From: Methanothrix harundinacea 6Ac
GTDB taxonomy: Archaea > Halobacteriota > Methanosarcinia > Methanotrichales > Methanotrichaceae
Direction: 5' to 3'
Length of the DNA: 64,000 nucleotides
NCBI RefSeq assembly: GCF_000235565.1
Contig: NC_017527.1
Span: forward strand, 1,860,001 to 1,924,000
Part shown: positions 8,638 through 17,274 of the stretch, in pieces
Numbering within the stretch: the stretch's first letter is position 1
How the letters are laid out: each line of letters opens with the position of its first letter
The notes under the pieces: model-generated
The model's input: the letters and a program-made list of their open reading frames with translations, nothing else
Told to the model about the DNA's origin: nothing
Database searches by the model: none
Position numbers and translations under genes: made by a program

Positions 8638-9292
8638 ACGGCTGAAGGTGGCGGGAAGCGCCCTGCTGGGGGTCTTCGCCCGCTGCACCGAGACGGCGCT
8701 TTTGGTGGCCCCTGAGACGACCCCTGGAGCGATGGCAGCCCTGGAGAAGCATCTGGGGCTCGCCCCCTTCCGGGGGACGTTGGCGGGAAGCTCGGTGGTG
8801 GGGTCCCTGGCGTGTGGGAACAGCCGGGGGTTTATCCTGACCCCCCATGCCAGCGATGAGGAGGTGGCGAGAGTCTCCGCCTTCGGGAAGGTGGCCAGGC
8901 TCTCGGGGAAGATCAGCGCCGCCGGGAACGTCATCCTAGCCAACGACACCGCCGCCCTCGTCCATCCGGGACTCTCGGACCGGGCCTGCGAGAGCATCTC
9001 GAGGACCCTGGGGGTGGAGGTCCGCCGGGGTACGATCGGAGGCCTCAAGACCGTCGGGATGACCTCCGTCGCCACCAACCGGGGGATCCTCGTCCATCCG
9101 AGGATCTCGGAGGCGGAGCTCGCCGAGGTGGAGGACCTCTTCCGCCTCCCGGTGGACGTGGGGACGGTGAACTTCGGCTCGCCCCTGGTGGGATCGGGGA
9201 TCCTGGCCAACAGCCGGGGGTATGCCGCCGGGGACGAGACGACGGGGCCGGAGCTGGGCCGTATCGAAGATGCGTTGGGTTTTATGGGGTAG
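8615..9292 (+). CDS. eif6: translation initiation factor aIF6
   Basis: The protein (about 225 residues) shows the pentein repeat of eIF6/aIF6: LLGVFARCTE, GSLACGNSRGF, NDTAALVHPGL, GLKTVGMTSVATNRG and GSGILANSRGY, each a corner of the five-fold propeller. aIF6 binds the 50S subunit and prevents premature joining to 30S. The start is uncertain. TTG 8615, with GAGG 7 nt upstream, is preferred; GTG 8597 would lengthen the overlap with L31e to 41 nt. Either way it overlaps L31e, indicating tight coupling. Confidence 0.93.
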   Translation: MQANGSDRRLKVAGSALLGVFARCTETALLVAPETTPGAMAALEKHLGLAPFRGTLAGSSVVGSLACGNSRGFILTPHASDEEVARVSAFGKVARLSGKISAAGNVILANDTAALVHPGLSDRACESISRTLGVEVRRGTIGGLKTVGMTSVATNRGILVHPRISEAELAEVEDLFRLPVDVGTVNFGSPLVGSGILANSRGYAAGDETTGPELGRIEDALGFMG

Positions 9293-9296
9293 TCTT

Positions 9297-9476
9297 ATGG
9301 TCGATTTCGAGATCAAGGGAAAGTTCAAGGTGAGGAACAGCTGGCAGTCCTTCTCCCAGGTGGTCGAGAGCAACAGCGAGAAGAACGCCGTGGAGAAGAC
9401 CTACTCCCTCTTGGGAAGCAAGCAGGGGGTCAAGAGAAACCTGGTGAGGATAGAAGAGGTGAAGGCTCTTGGCTGA
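9297..9476 (+). CDS. rplX: ribosomal protein LX (L18a/L20a family)
   Basis: A 59-residue protein (MVDFEIKGKFKVRN...) with the IKGKF strand and the ENxxEK-like helix SNSEKNAVEKTYSLLGSKQ, ending IEEVKAL. This is archaeal LX, the short counterpart of eukaryotic L18a. The ATG at 9297 starts 4 nt after aIF6 stops; a longer frame from 9222 runs inside the aIF6 gene and was rejected. The 3' end overlaps the prefoldin gene by 8 nt. Confidence 0.93.
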   Translation: MVDFEIKGKFKVRNSWQSFSQVVESNSEKNAVEKTYSLLGSKQGVKRNLVRIEEVKALG

Positions 9477-9906
9477 GTCTCCGGCTGCTCCCAGCGAGGA
9501 GGAGATCAGGAGACTCTTGATGGTATATCAGCAGCACCAGGCCGAGGCCGAGGCGATCGTCCAGCAGCTGGGGATCTTCCAGCTCTCGATGGAGGGGTGC
9601 GAGAAGGCCCTCGCCGCCGTCGAGGCTATGGATGCCGCCGGGGAAGACCAGGAGATTCTGGTGCCGATAGGCCAGGGGTCCTTCGTCCACGCCAGGCTCG
9701 CCTCCAAGGATAAGGTCGTCGTCGGGGTCGGCGCCGGGGTGAGCATCGAGAAGAGCACCCAGGAGGCTAAGGAGGCCCTCACCCAGAGGAAGGCGCAGCT
9801 ATCGGAGGCCACCGCCAAGCTGAACCAGGCCCTCTCCAGGATCGAGGCTGAGATGGGGAAGATCCAGTCGATCGCCGCCGAGTATGAGAGGCAGTTCTCG
9901 CAGTAG
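9469..9906 (+). CDS. pfdA: prefoldin subunit alpha
   Basis: The 145-residue protein has two long coiled-coil helices (residues about 8-50 and 95-143) separated by beta strands containing ILVPIGQGSFVHARL and KVVVGVGAG, the hairpin region of alpha prefoldins. Two alpha and four beta subunits form the hexamer that captures unfolded proteins and passes them to the thermosome. The start is a TTG overlapping the end of LX. It sits between LX and ftsY, the common archaeal order. Confidence 0.95.
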   Translation: MAESPAAPSEEEIRRLLMVYQQHQAEAEAIVQQLGIFQLSMEGCEKALAAVEAMDAAGEDQEILVPIGQGSFVHARLASKDKVVVGVGAGVSIEKSTQEAKEALTQRKAQLSEATAKLNQALSRIEAEMGKIQSIAAEYERQFSQ

Positions 9907-9917
9907 GGGCGAAGGAT

Positions 9918-11012
9918 TTGTTCAACAGGTTCAAGGAGAGGCTGAAGGGTTTCAAAGAGGCGGTCTCGAGCAAGATCCAGGAGAAAGGGGAGGCCCAGGC
10001 CGAGAAGGCCGAGGCGAAGGCCCAGGCCGAAGAGAGGAGGGCTCCCCCCAAGAGGGAAGAGGTCGCAGTCGAAGATAGAGTCGATGACGGACCTGCCCCC
10101 GAGAATAACGCCGCCAAGCCGAAGTGGTCCTTCGCCTCCAGGGCCAAATCCCTCATCTTCGAGCAGGAGGTCGTCCTCGACGAGAAGGATCTCAAAGATC
10201 CGCTTTGGGAGCTGGAGATGGCCCTCCTGGAGAGCGACGTCGCCCTCCCCGTCGCCGAGACGATCGTCGCCTCCGTCAAGGGGGAGCTCGTCGGAAAGAA
10301 GAAGAAGATCCGGGCCGACACCGGCGAGATCGTCGAGGAAGCCCTCAGGTCTGCCCTCCTCCAGGTCCTCTCGGAGAACCGCTTCGACGTCGACGAGTTC
10401 ATCGCGAAGGCGGAGAAGCCCGTCAAGATCGTCTTCGTCGGGGTGAACGGTACCGGCAAGACCACCTCCATCGCCAAGGTCGCAAGGTACCTCAAAGACC
10501 GGGGCTACTCCATCGTCCTCGCCGCCGGGGACACCTTCCGGGCCGGGGCGGTCGAGCAGATCGAGGTCCACGCAAATAAGCTGGAGGTGAAGCTCGTCAA
10601 GCACAGGGACGGCAAAGATCCCGCCGCCGTCATCTTCGACGCCGTCGAGTACGCGAAGGCCCACCACAGGGACATCGTCCTCGCGGACACCGCCGGAAGG
10701 CTCCACACCAACGTCAACCTGATGGACCAGATGAAGAAGATCGTCCGGGTGGTGGACCCCGACCTCCTGATATTCGTCGACGAGGCGATCGCCGGAAACG
10801 ACGCCGTCGAGAGGGCGAGGCTCTTCAACGAGGCGGTCCCGATCGACGGGACGATCCTCACCAAGACCGACGCCGACGCCAAGGGCGGGGCGGCGATATC
10901 CATATCCTCCATCACCGGAAAGCCCGTCCTATTCCTCGGGATCGGCCAGGACTACCCCGACCTCGTAAAGTTCGAGCCGGAGTGGCTCCTGGAGAGGCTC
11001 CTGGGGTCGTGA
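9918..11012 (+). CDS. ftsY: signal recognition particle receptor FtsY
   Basis: A 364-residue SRP receptor GTPase. A charged Ala/Glu/Lys-rich linker (residues about 1-65) is followed by the N domain and the G domain: G1 GVNGTGKTT near 176, DTFRAGAVEQ insertion-box motif near 202, G3 DTAGR near 258, and G4 TKTDADAKGG near 315. It docks the SRP-ribosome complex at the membrane and reciprocally activates SRP54. It ends the S19e operon, 11 nt after prefoldin. An AT-rich stretch at 11061-11075 separates it from the convergent gene and may terminate both. Confidence 0.96.
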   Translation: MFNRFKERLKGFKEAVSSKIQEKGEAQAEKAEAKAQAEERRAPPKREEVAVEDRVDDGPAPENNAAKPKWSFASRAKSLIFEQEVVLDEKDLKDPLWELEMALLESDVALPVAETIVASVKGELVGKKKKIRADTGEIVEEALRSALLQVLSENRFDVDEFIAKAEKPVKIVFVGVNGTGKTTSIAKVARYLKDRGYSIVLAAGDTFRAGAVEQIEVHANKLEVKLVKHRDGKDPAAVIFDAVEYAKAHHRDIVLADTAGRLHTNVNLMDQMKKIVRVVDPDLLIFVDEAIAGNDAVERARLFNEAVPIDGTILTKTDADAKGGAAISISSITGKPVLFLGIGQDYPDLVKFEPEWLLERLLGS

Positions 11013-11085
11013 AGAGGAGGGGGAGGATCCAGGTCCCACCTCCTCCTCACCGGTCCGATGCCAAATTTTTATTGAATAAAATCGT

Positions 11086-11832
11086 CTAGAGGGAGTCGTC
11101 CTCTCCCGAGGGCGGGACGTAGAGGGGGAGGCCGTCGCTCTTATGGATCGCCCTCGCCCGGCTGAGGTACTCCTTTATCATGACGGGGAAGGTCCTCGCC
11201 TCCAGGTACCGGAGGCCCAGCTGCTCCGCCCACCTCTGGATCCCCAGGTCCTGGGATATCACCGCGGCGTTCAGCTCCTTCGCCAGGAGGAGGATGTCGA
11301 TGTCGGGGGCGCTGTCCAGGATCCCGTAGCGGAGCGCGCTCCTGTACTTCTCCCGAAACTTCCTCACGATCCCCCCCACCGCCTCCCTCTCGATCTCGTC
11401 CTTGAATGCCGAGAGATCCCCCTCCTCGGCGCTCATGGCGATGCACCTTCCCACCGCCTCCCAGATCGCCTCCTCGGCGACGTTCATCCCCTTGTTGATC
11501 CTGCTCCTCATGTAGTAGACGTACTCGTAGAAGACCTTGGAGGGGATCTTCACCTCGTAGCGGTCCGGGGTCATCTTGACGAGCCAGGTGTCGACCTTGA
11601 TCAAAACCGCCTCGTCGCAGCCGTTGTGGTGGACGAACTCCCTGATCTCGTTGTAGACGGAGGGGTAGGGGATGTAGCAGCTTATCCCGAGGTGGAGCCT
11701 CGCCTCGGCGACGCAGTCGAGGATGGCGTTCATGCCTTCGCAAATGTTGGTGCAACCCTCCCCCTCCCAGGCGAGGGAGTCGGTCAGGGCGGTGGTATCG
11801 AGGACAAACCTCTGGCGCAACATCTTGGCCAA
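11086..11832 (-). CDS. RNA ligase partner protein / HARP-type protein-only RNase P (PIN domain)
   Basis: This 248-residue PIN-like protein starts [12 protein letters not shown], with the first catalytic Asp. Near the C-terminus it has [15 protein letters not shown] and [15 protein letters not shown], the further acidic residues of the nuclease site. The pattern matches the UPF0278/'RNA ligase partner' family, which contains the Aquifex-type protein-only RNase P (HARP). HARPs cleave the 5' leader of tRNA precursors in vitro; in archaea they coexist with RNA-based RNase P. No RNA ligase gene is next to it here. It is convergent with ftsY. Confidence 0.78.
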   Translation of the reverse strand: MAKMLRQRFVLDTTALTDSLAWEGEGCTNICEGMNAILDCVAEARLHLGISCYIPYPSVYNEIREFVHHNGCDEAVLIKVDTWLVKMTPDRYEVKIPSKVFYEYVYYMRSRINKGMNVAEEAIWEAVGRCIAMSAEEGDLSAFKDEIEREAVGGIVRKFREKYRSALRYGILDSAPDIDILLLAKELNAAVISQDLGIQRWAEQLGLRYLEARTFPVMIKEYLSRARAIHKSDGLPLYVPPSGEDDSL

Positions 11833-11962
11833 GTATGTAAGAGGTGATATAAGACGCCTTTCCCGCCCATCTCCACCGTATTTAAAGGATGAGCTACCTT
11901 GGGGTATCGGACCGCCGCAAGGCCCAGAAGGACGGGGCAGAAACCGCGGCAGGAAGGGTTCG

Positions 11963-12688
11963 GTGGTAGGTTTGAAGCCCCTGGTCTTTTCCCTGAGCAG
12001 AATCGAGAACCTGATGCATCAGGTCTCCTTCGACCCCCGGAGGATGGAGGGGGAGATCATCACCAACACCTCCCTCGTCGACCTGAAGATGCTGGACCCG
12101 ACCTTGCGGATATTCCGGGACGTGATAGAGAGCGGCCTCGCCGTCAGCCCCTACCTGAAGGTGGAGACCCTGGGGACGAAGGCCAAGATCATGTCCGCCT
12201 GCAGCATCACCATCAGCGGCGTCCTCCTGAAGGCGGGGGTTCCGATCCGCCCCCGGGGGGGAGGGGTGATCGAGGTGATAGATCGCGAGCCGGTCCGGTT
12301 CACGGACATGCTGATGTACTGGGCGACGACGATCGATCCGATCGACGTCCTCATCAGCCAGGAGCTGACATCGGTGGTGGAGATGATGGAGACCGGCAGC
12401 GGCCGGATCCTCGGAAACCTCCAGGAGGCGCCGATGATCGCGGCGGAGAGGATCGAGGAGAGGCTCGATCTGCTGGCGGAGGCGGGGTTTTCGGGGGTCC
12501 TGGACCTGGGAGATCCGAACATGAACGTCCTCGGCGTATCGGTGGAGAGGGACCACGTGGGGCTCTCCCTGGTGGGGGGGACGAACATCGTCGCCGCCGC
12601 CATGAGCCACGGGATCAGGATCGAGACCGAGTCGATAAGCAGCCTCACCAAGATCCAGGAGATGACCCACATCGAGGATCTCGTCTGA
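11963..12688 (+). CDS. single-domain NrpR (DUF128) regulator without DNA-binding domain
   Basis: About 241 residues covering one NrpR/DUF128 domain: [52 protein letters not shown], the [13 protein letters not shown] segment and [11 protein letters not shown]. NrpR is the archaeal repressor of nitrogen-fixation and ammonium-assimilation genes and responds to 2-oxoglutarate. No winged-helix precedes the domain, which resembles the NrpRII-type partner that works with an HTH-bearing NrpRI. The start is ambiguous (GTG 11963 or TTG 11972; AGGAAGGG precedes the first). The longer frame from 11723 is not protein-like. Confidence 0.8.
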   Translation: MVGLKPLVFSLSRIENLMHQVSFDPRRMEGEIITNTSLVDLKMLDPTLRIFRDVIESGLAVSPYLKVETLGTKAKIMSACSITISGVLLKAGVPIRPRGGGVIEVIDREPVRFTDMLMYWATTIDPIDVLISQELTSVVEMMETGSGRILGNLQEAPMIAAERIEERLDLLAEAGFSGVLDLGDPNMNVLGVSVERDHVGLSLVGGTNIVAAAMSHGIRIETESISSLTKIQEMTHIEDLV

Positions 12689-12770
12689 CGACGATCCCCC
12701 CGTCGGTGCCCATGCCGCTATCCGCCGGATCGGAGGCCCGCTCCGGACATTTTTGGCGGCCTGCCAACCT

Positions 12771-12779
12771 CTTTATAAG
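12771..12779 (+). promoter_or_regulatory. TATA box of polX, implying a leaderless mRNA
   Basis: The box ctttataag ends 22 nt before the polX GTG at 12802, and no Shine-Dalgarno sequence lies between (only a C-rich stretch). The spacing places the transcription start at or next to the start codon. Confidence 0.5.
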
Positions 12780-12801
12780 ATGGTCCACCAACCCCCCTCC
12801 C

Positions 12802-14520
12802 GTGAGGAATGAAGAGGTTGCCCGCCTCCTCCGGGAGATGGGGGACCTGCTGGAGCTCCGGGGCGAGAGCAGCTTCAAGGTCGTGGCTTACCGGAGGGCG
12901 GCCAGGACTGTGGAGTCGATGAAGGAGGACCTGGAGGCGATCGCCGGGAGGGGCGAGCTCGAGGCGATCCCCGGCGTCGGCAAAGCCATCGCCGGAAAGA
13001 TCTCGGAGTTCCTGGAGACGGGGAGGATCGAGGCCCGGGACCGCCTCCTCCAGGAGACGCCGCCGGGGCTCGCCGAGCTCCTCCAGATCTCGGGGCTCGG
13101 CCCCAAGACCGTCTCGATGCTCCACCAGAAGCTGGGGGTCTCGACCGTCGCCGAGCTGGAGGTGGCGGCGAGAGAGCACCGGGTCCGGCGGCTCCCCCGG
13201 ATGGGCCCGACCTCCGAGAAGAACATCCTCCGAGGTATCGAGCGGTGGAAGAAGCGGAGCAGCAGGATACCCCTGGGGGTGGCCCTTCCCCTCGCCCAGG
13301 AGATCCTCGGCCACCTCCGGAAGGTGGAGGGGATCGGAGACCTCAACGTGGCGGGGTCCCTCCGGAGGGGGAGGGAGACGGTGGGGGACATCGACATCCT
13401 GGCGACCTCCCCGGCTCCGGAGGCGGCGATCCGGGCCTTCGTCTCGATCCCCGTGGTGGAGGAGGTCCTGATGAAGGGGCCGACGAAGGCCTCCGTCATC
13501 GTCGAGGAGACGATCCAGGTGGACCTGCGGATCGTCGACCCCAGGTCCTTCGGGACGGTGATCCAGTACTTCACCGGCTCCAAGGAACACAACGTCAAGC
13601 TCCGGCACGTCGCCCTATCGAAGGGGTACTCCCTCTCCGAGTACTCCCTGACGAGGCTCGCCGACGGGGAGGAGCTCTTCTTCGACCGGGAGGAGGATCT
13701 GTACCACCACCTCGGGATGGATTGGATCCCCCCCGAGATCCGGGAGGACGAGGGGGAGGTGGAGGCGGCCCTGGAGGGGAGGCTCCCCCGGCTGGTGGAG
13801 CCGTCGGATATAAAGGGAGATCTTCACGTCCACAGCGACTGGTCCGACGGCCGCCACTCCATCGAGGAGATGGTGAGGGCAGCCCAGGGCCTCGGCTACG
13901 AGTACATGGCGATGTGCGACCACTCCCACGGCCTGGGGATAGCAAACGGCCTCGCCGAAGACAGGCTCCGAGAGAAGATGGAGCTGATCAGAGGCCTCAA
14001 CGAGGCGGCGGAGGGGTTTGCGATCCTGGTGGGGACGGAGGTGGAGATCAGGGCCGACGGGAAGCTCGATTACCCCGACGAGATCCTCTCGGAGTGCGAT
14101 GTCGTCGTCGCCTCAGTCCATTCCGGCTACCATCAGCGGGAGAGGGAGATGACGAACCGGATCATATCGGCGATGGAGAGCGAGCACGTCGACGTCATCG
14201 GCCACCCCACCGGGAGGAAGATCGGGGAGAGGGAGGCGTACGAGGTGGACCTGGAACGGGTCCTGGAGGCGGCGGCGAGGACGGGGACGGCGATGGAGAT
14301 CAACGCCCACCCCAGCAGGCTCGACCTCAACGACCGGTGGTCCCGCCGCGCCAGGGAATTGGGGGTGAAGCTCGCCATAAACACCGACGCCCACAGCACC
14401 TGCGGCCTCTCGGCGATGGAGTACGGGATCAAGACCGCAAGGCGCGGCTGGCTGGAGAGAAAAGACGTCCTCAACGCCCTGGGGCTCGCGGATCTGATGA
14501 AGTACCTCGAGAGGGGCTGA
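12802..14520 (+). CDS. polX: DNA polymerase X family protein with C-terminal PHP domain
   Basis: The 572-residue protein has the bacterial/archaeal PolX layout. HhH motifs come first (AIPGVGKAIAGK and QISGLGPKTVSML). A nucleotidyltransferase palm follows, with VGDIDIL near residue 195 and VDLRIV near 238 supplying the catalytic acids. A PHP phosphoesterase domain from about residue 340 has HVHSDWSDG, CDHSHG, EVEI, HSGYH, HPTG and NTDAHS metal ligands. Such enzymes fill gaps in base-excision repair and have 3' phosphatase/exonuclease activity. The GTG at 12802 matches a TATA box at leaderless distance. Confidence 0.95.
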   Translation: MRNEEVARLLREMGDLLELRGESSFKVVAYRRAARTVESMKEDLEAIAGRGELEAIPGVGKAIAGKISEFLETGRIEARDRLLQETPPGLAELLQISGLGPKTVSMLHQKLGVSTVAELEVAAREHRVRRLPRMGPTSEKNILRGIERWKKRSSRIPLGVALPLAQEILGHLRKVEGIGDLNVAGSLRRGRETVGDIDILATSPAPEAAIRAFVSIPVVEEVLMKGPTKASVIVEETIQVDLRIVDPRSFGTVIQYFTGSKEHNVKLRHVALSKGYSLSEYSLTRLADGEELFFDREEDLYHHLGMDWIPPEIREDEGEVEAALEGRLPRLVEPSDIKGDLHVHSDWSDGRHSIEEMVRAAQGLGYEYMAMCDHSHGLGIANGLAEDRLREKMELIRGLNEAAEGFAILVGTEVEIRADGKLDYPDEILSECDVVVASVHSGYHQREREMTNRIISAMESEHVDVIGHPTGRKIGEREAYEVDLERVLEAAARTGTAMEINAHPSRLDLNDRWSRRARELGVKLAINTDAHSTCGLSAMEYGIKTARRGWLERKDVLNALGLADLMKYLERG

Positions 14521-14539
14521 GGTGGAGGGAGGGGAGGAG

Positions 14540-14992
14540 ATGGTCTCTAGGCGGAGGGCGGACGGCGATCCGGGCGGAGGAGAAGGGGACGAGGGGCAGA
14601 TCGGAGGCTACTGGAAGAGGTTTCTCTTCGGGATCGCCGTCATGGCCGTCATCTTCACCGGCCTCCTCCTCGCCATCGACCACCTGGGGCTCGTCGCCCC
14701 GGCGGGGGATGGGGCCGATCTCCCCCCGAGGATCGAGCTCTTCGAGGCGGTCCCCGATTCGGTCCGGCCGGGGGAGGGCACCGTCCTCCGCTGGAGGGTC
14801 TCCGGCGTCAGCCTCGCCGACGAGGTCAGGATCGAGCCCGGGATCGGCGCAGTCGCCCGGGAGGGGAGGCTCGCCGTCCAGCCGGAGGAGACGACGGTCT
14901 ACACCCTCACGGCCATAAACGCCGCCGGGGAGGACGAGGCGAGGGCGACGGTCGAGGTGGCTGGGGCGGAGCAGCCGGCCCTCTCACCCTGA
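14540..14992 (+). CDS. membrane-anchored protein with external Ig-like domain, unknown function
   Basis: A 150-residue protein with a charged Gly-rich cytoplasmic N-terminus, one transmembrane helix (FLFGIAVMAVIFTGLLLAI, about residues 27-46) and an outside domain of about 90 residues. The external pattern PRIELFEAVPDSVRPGEGT, LRWRVSG and VQPEETTVYTLTAINAAGE is typical of Ig-like beta sandwiches found repeated in S-layer and cell-surface proteins. The ATG at 14540 is preferred because GGAGGG lies 9 nt upstream; a GTG at 14522 would also work. It follows polX by 19 nt. No specific function can be given. Confidence 0.6.
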   Translation: MVSRRRADGDPGGGEGDEGQIGGYWKRFLFGIAVMAVIFTGLLLAIDHLGLVAPAGDGADLPPRIELFEAVPDSVRPGEGTVLRWRVSGVSLADEVRIEPGIGAVAREGRLAVQPEETTVYTLTAINAAGEDEARATVEVAGAEQPALSP

Positions 14993-15060
14993 AGGACGGA
15001 GGGGAAATAGGCAGAGGGCCATCCCTCAGCAGAAGTGTCGTCAGATCCCGGCATGGGCCT

Positions 15061-16857
15061 TCAGTAGTAGTACCAGATGGACCTGTACTTCTCCGGGTCC
15101 TCCCCCCTTTCCTCCAGCCTCCTGAGGTAGCCGCCGATGGAGACGTCGTCGTAGATGTAGGGGCTCACCTGGACGATGTTCTTCTCCCAGGGGAGGAAGC
15201 GGTAGGTCCGTCGGCCGTCGGGCTGGATCCCTATGATCTCGTGGTTCTGCCAGGCCCGGAGGTGGTCTTTTCCGAGGAAGGGGACGTTGAAGACCGGCTC
15301 GTCGGTCCTGAAGATCCCCGGGAGGAGCCGGGCCTCCTCTTTCCGCTCCTGGAGGATCCGGGCGATGGGGACGCTGTACTCCTCCATCTCGCTCTTCCCC
15401 TTCATGTTGAAGGTGTAGTAGGGATCGACCCCGATCTTCTTCAGGACTATCCGGAGGGCCGCCGTCTCAAACCTCCGGCTATTGGCGAAGGTGAAGACCT
15501 GCTGGTTGTAGACGTCCATCCCCAGGACCCGGATCCTCCTGATCGCCTCCACCGTCTCCGCCGTCACCTCGCGGGGGTGCATGAAGTGGGTGACGACGGA
15601 GAGGCTCCTTCTACCGAGGTCGTGGTAAGAGGCGAAGATCTCGCAGAGCTCCTCGGTGATCCTCTGGGGGACGGTGACGGGGGTTCTGGTGGCGATCCTG
15701 ATGCTCAGGATGTGGTCCATCTCCGCGAGGCGGCCGAGGATTTTATCGATGAGGCCGTCGGCCATCACCAGGGGGTCGCCCCCGGTGACGAGGACGTCCA
15801 TCATCGCCTCGTGCTCCGCATACCAGTCGAGGGCTCCGTCGATCTCCGCCTCGGAGGCCATAGCCGAGGGCATGAAGGGGGAGGTGATCTCCCAGTTCCG
15901 CTGGCAGTAGACGCAGATCTGGGGGCAGGAGTCGTAGGGCTTGATGATCGCCACCCTCGGGTAGCGGCGGGTGACCAGCTCCTCTGGGGAGGTGTCCCGC
16001 TCCCTCATGAAGTCCAGGGCCACCTTTCGATCCCCCCGGTGGGCGATCATCTTCTCGACGTACTTCAGGGGAGGGAAGACCTGCTGCCGGAGGGCGAAGT
16101 CCTGGTCGGTCGGATCTTCGTCCATCAGGTGGAGGTAGTGGGGGGTGACGCCGAAGGGGACCCCCTTCTCCAGGGCGAGGCCGATCGACCTATCGTGATC
16201 GGGGCTCAGATTTATTATATCTTTTATTTGGCTCAGACCAAGCTCGTCCTTGAAGACGTGTCGGAACTGCCAATGCCAGTCGAGCCAGTCGTTCTCGTCT
16301 CCCCCGAGGAGGCCGAGGATCCTCTCCCTATTCTCCGCCCTCTTTCTGGCGACCTCGGGGTCGAGGCCGCTTCTGTACCTCGAGAGGTGCTCGTCCATCC
16401 GGCGGGCCATCTCGTCGAGGTAGTCGGACCTCCTCTTCCCCGCCTCCCTCCCCTCGTACTTCGTGAAGTCGGGGACGGCCATCCCCTCCATCAGCATCGA
16501 GGGGTAGACGTCCGTCTGGACCTTCACCGCCTTGAAGAGGTGGAAGAACTCGTCGACGAAGTCGTCGGAGACCTCGGCGTCGCCGGTGGTGGCGGCCCTC
16601 CAGAGCTGCTCCAGGGAGGAGGTCTTCGCCGCCCGCTCGTTCCGGGGGGAGAAGAGGTTCTTGAGGCACTCGAGCCCCTCGTTGAAGAGGACGTAATCCC
16701 AGGGGTCCATCTCGGCCGCCTCCCGCCGGTGGGTCCAGTCCAGGGACTGGAGGTAGCCGACGACGACGTCCCTCGCCGCCTCCAGGCTATCGCTCCCTTT
16801 GAGGAGGAGGTGTATCTCCGGGGCGACATCCCAGCATCTCTGCCATCTATTTGTCAT
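15061..16857 (-). CDS. long KamA-family radical SAM protein (lysine 2,3-aminomutase-like)
   Basis: The 598-residue protein contains DWLDWHWQFRHVFKDE and the radical SAM cluster CPQICVYC at residues 311-318 (CxxxCxxC). It also has VTGGDPLVM, IRIATRTPVTVPQRIT and NVPFLGKDHLRAW, where the Lys is a plausible PLP-binding residue. These are KamA features, but an N-terminal region of about 180 residues is added to the usual roughly 420-residue enzyme. Classical members move an amino group from C2 to C3 of lysine or glutamate; beta-lysine derivatives are osmolytes in methanogens. No acetyltransferase partner (AblB) is adjacent, so the substrate remains open. Confidence 0.8.
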   Translation of the reverse strand: MTNRWQRCWDVAPEIHLLLKGSDSLEAARDVVVGYLQSLDWTHRREAAEMDPWDYVLFNEGLECLKNLFSPRNERAAKTSSLEQLWRAATTGDAEVSDDFVDEFFHLFKAVKVQTDVYPSMLMEGMAVPDFTKYEGREAGKRRSDYLDEMARRMDEHLSRYRSGLDPEVARKRAENRERILGLLGGDENDWLDWHWQFRHVFKDELGLSQIKDIINLSPDHDRSIGLALEKGVPFGVTPHYLHLMDEDPTDQDFALRQQVFPPLKYVEKMIAHRGDRKVALDFMRERDTSPEELVTRRYPRVAIIKPYDSCPQICVYCQRNWEITSPFMPSAMASEAEIDGALDWYAEHEAMMDVLVTGGDPLVMADGLIDKILGRLAEMDHILSIRIATRTPVTVPQRITEELCEIFASYHDLGRRSLSVVTHFMHPREVTAETVEAIRRIRVLGMDVYNQQVFTFANSRRFETAALRIVLKKIGVDPYYTFNMKGKSEMEEYSVPIARILQERKEEARLLPGIFRTDEPVFNVPFLGKDHLRAWQNHEIIGIQPDGRRTYRFLPWEKNIVQVSPYIYDDVSIGGYLRRLEERGEDPEKYRSIWYYY

Positions 16858-17274
16858 CTTTATTTTCTGTTTCCCTCTGATCTTATTTAAGAATCACTTC
16901 TGAGGGCGGGGCGCCTTTTGGAGATCTGGGCTGATATTCTCCGTCCCGAGAGCTGCCGGATAGATCGATGGGCTCGATCCATATCCTCCGAGCGCCTCAA
17001 ACAAAGCCCATAATATCAGGTTGAATGGATCGCCTCCGAGGTATCTTCCTGCCTGCGGCATTGATACATATTCATCAGATTTAATAATCCGATTAATCAC
17101 TTAATGTATGATTTAAAAAAGAAAGATATGCCAATTAGATTTTTATTCTTTCCATTTGTCCAATTAATAAATAACTTCTGATTACTAGATCCTATTTTAC
17201 ATATAGTCTAAACAAAAAGATTCATAAATAAGAAGAATTATCAAGTATATCGTAAGATTAATCCGAGAAATGGA
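16858..17274. other. gene-poor AT-rich intergenic region with two divergent promoters
   Basis: No convincing gene lies in these 417 bases. On the minus strand an AT-rich cttaaataag box near 16882-16891 lies about 25-30 nt before the KamA-like start. On the plus strand, aaaaagatt plus cataaata (17223-17230) is a BRE/TATA pair for the downstream binding protein. The 17100-17270 segment is much richer in A+T than the surroundings. A 68-codon minus-strand frame at 16894-17100 lacks support. Confidence 0.5.

Noticed and set aside
13245-14918. 557-codon + strand frame over polX
   Set aside because: Gly/Arg/Pro-rich shadow; PolX motifs are all in the other frame.
15241-16890. 549-codon frame antisense to the KamA-like gene
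   Set aside because: Shadow of high-GC codons; low-complexity Val/Asp/Leu composition and no ribosome-binding site.
16894-17100. 68-codon minus-strand ORF in the KamA/SBP spacer
   Set aside because: No ribosome-binding site or recognisable domain, and it overlaps the likely KamA promoter.
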